This document shows, piece by piece, positions 63,520 through 64,000 of a stretch of DNA of 64,000 bases (the first letter of the stretch is position 1; each line of letters begins with the position of its first letter). The translations under genes and the position numbers were made by a program. A model generated the notes under the pieces. It searched no databases, had not been told where the DNA came from, and saw only the letters and a program-made list of their open reading frames with translations. This stretch comes from Bacillus inaquosorum KCTC 13429 (GTDB lineage Bacteria > Bacillota > Bacilli > Bacillales > Bacillaceae), in the NCBI RefSeq assembly GCF_000332645.1, contig NZ_AMXN01000001.1, positions 682,001 to 746,000 on the forward strand, given 5' to 3'.

Positions 63520-64000
63520 GTGGTCAAAGACAGCGAATTCCTCACATTGGTTTTTCAAAGCATTTTGGATGAAATCGATGTTGGCCTGCACGTAGTAGAC
63601 GAGCATGGAAACACGATCGTTTATAACAACAAAATGATGCAGATTGAAGATATGGAGAAGCATGACGTCCTGAATAAAAACCTGATGGATGTGTTTATGT
63701 TTTCGAAACAGCAGGACAGCACCCTGGTACAGGCTCTTCAGGAAGGCAAAACAATTAAAAATGTGAAGCAGAGCTACTTCAATAATAAAGGTCAGGAAAT
63801 CACGACGATCAATCATACATATCCCATCGTCCAAGACGGCAAAATCAGGGGCGCAGTCGAAATTGCCAAGGATGTGACAAAGCTTGAACGGCTGATCAGG
63901 GAGAATATGAACAAAAAAGGCAGCACAACCTATACATTTGACAGCATTCTCGGCACCAGCCCGGCCATTCAAGACGTCATCGAAAACGCCAAGCGGGCAA
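63520..64000 (+). CDS. rocR: Arginine catabolism activator RocR, N-terminal part
   Basis: The first 160 codons of a sigma-54-dependent activator, running off the window edge. The start is GTG 63520 behind GAGGGAGG. Residues 5-115 form a PAS-like sensor domain (FQSILDEIDVGLHVVDEHGNTIVYNNKMMQIEDM), and from about 140 the AAA+ central domain begins (TFDSILGTSPAIQDVIENAKRA). RocR senses ornithine/citrulline and activates rocABC and rocDEF. In 168 it lies directly divergent from rocDEF; here an sdp-like locus lies between. Confidence 0.93.
   Translation, partial: MVKDSEFLTLVFQSILDEIDVGLHVVDEHGNTIVYNNKMMQIEDMEKHDVLNKNLMDVFMFSKQQDSTLVQALQEGKTIKNVKQSYFNNKGQEITTINHTYPIVQDGKIRGAVEIAKDVTKLERLIRENMNKKGSTTYTFDSILGTSPAIQDVIENAKRA

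Overview
Organism: the window is a piece of a Bacillus subtilis-group chromosome. Gene content and order follow the iolS-csbC-htpG ... gntRKPZ-ahpCF ... fbp-rlmH ... rapG-phrG-rocFED-rocR stretch of B. subtilis 168, and the proteins look nearly identical to those I remember from 168. Several accessory blocks differ, so a close relative (another subspecies or sister species) is likelier than 168 itself. No rRNA, tRNA, CRISPR array or insertion sequence was seen. Layout: 1-11 kb holds iolS, yxcE, yxcD, a CGNR regulator/HPP transporter pair not expected here in 168, csbC with a sigma-B-like promoter, htpG, yxcA, yxbG, yxbF and aldX. 11-18 kb holds yxaJ, a MerR-regulated aldo/keto reductase, yxaI, yxaH, the quercetinase pair qdoI/qdoR and yxnA; the asnH-containing block I would expect in 168 is absent. 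18-31 kb holds yxaD with the LrgA/LrgB pair yxzK-yxaC, yxaB, glxK, the gluconate operon gntRKPZ, the PerR-boxed ahpCF operon and an extra polysaccharide pyruvyl transferase-like gene. 31-38 kb holds bglA, an intact beta-glucoside PTS gene, the GntR-type regulator yydK and fbp. 38-49 kb, between fbp and rlmH, is an AT-rich accessory island. It contains an SF1 helicase, a GIY-YIG/P-loop protein overlapping a MazG-like gene, a caspase-like protease, a reverse transcriptase with a structured leader, and an unknown protein. 49-59 kb holds small genes, yycR, yycP, yycO, yycN, rapG-phrG and rocFED. 60-63 kb is an SDP-like toxin/immunity locus inserted between rocD and rocR; rocR runs off the right edge. 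Most interesting system: the caspase/reverse transcriptase/unknown-protein block (about 44.1-48.75 kb) is bounded by an 18-bp perfect direct repeat. One copy is the 3' end of rlmH including its stop codon, and a 13-bp perfect inverted repeat lies just inside the ends. Staphylococcal SCC elements have the same architecture at the same gene. No ccr recombinase is present, so it reads as a small, non-autonomous SCC-like cassette carrying a putative anti-phage module. A strong promoter drives a roughly 210-nt hairpin-rich leader before the reverse transcriptase, and an opposing 40-codon ORF with a good ribosome binding site suggests either a reverse-transcriptase-associated ncRNA or a type I toxin-antitoxin pair. 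How the rest works together: catabolic modules (gluconate, beta-glucosides, arginine/ornithine, quercetin) each sit with their own regulator and visible operators. The SDP-like insertion separates rocD, with its sigma-L promoter and one RocR-type palindrome, from rocR, which carries a second such palindrome.
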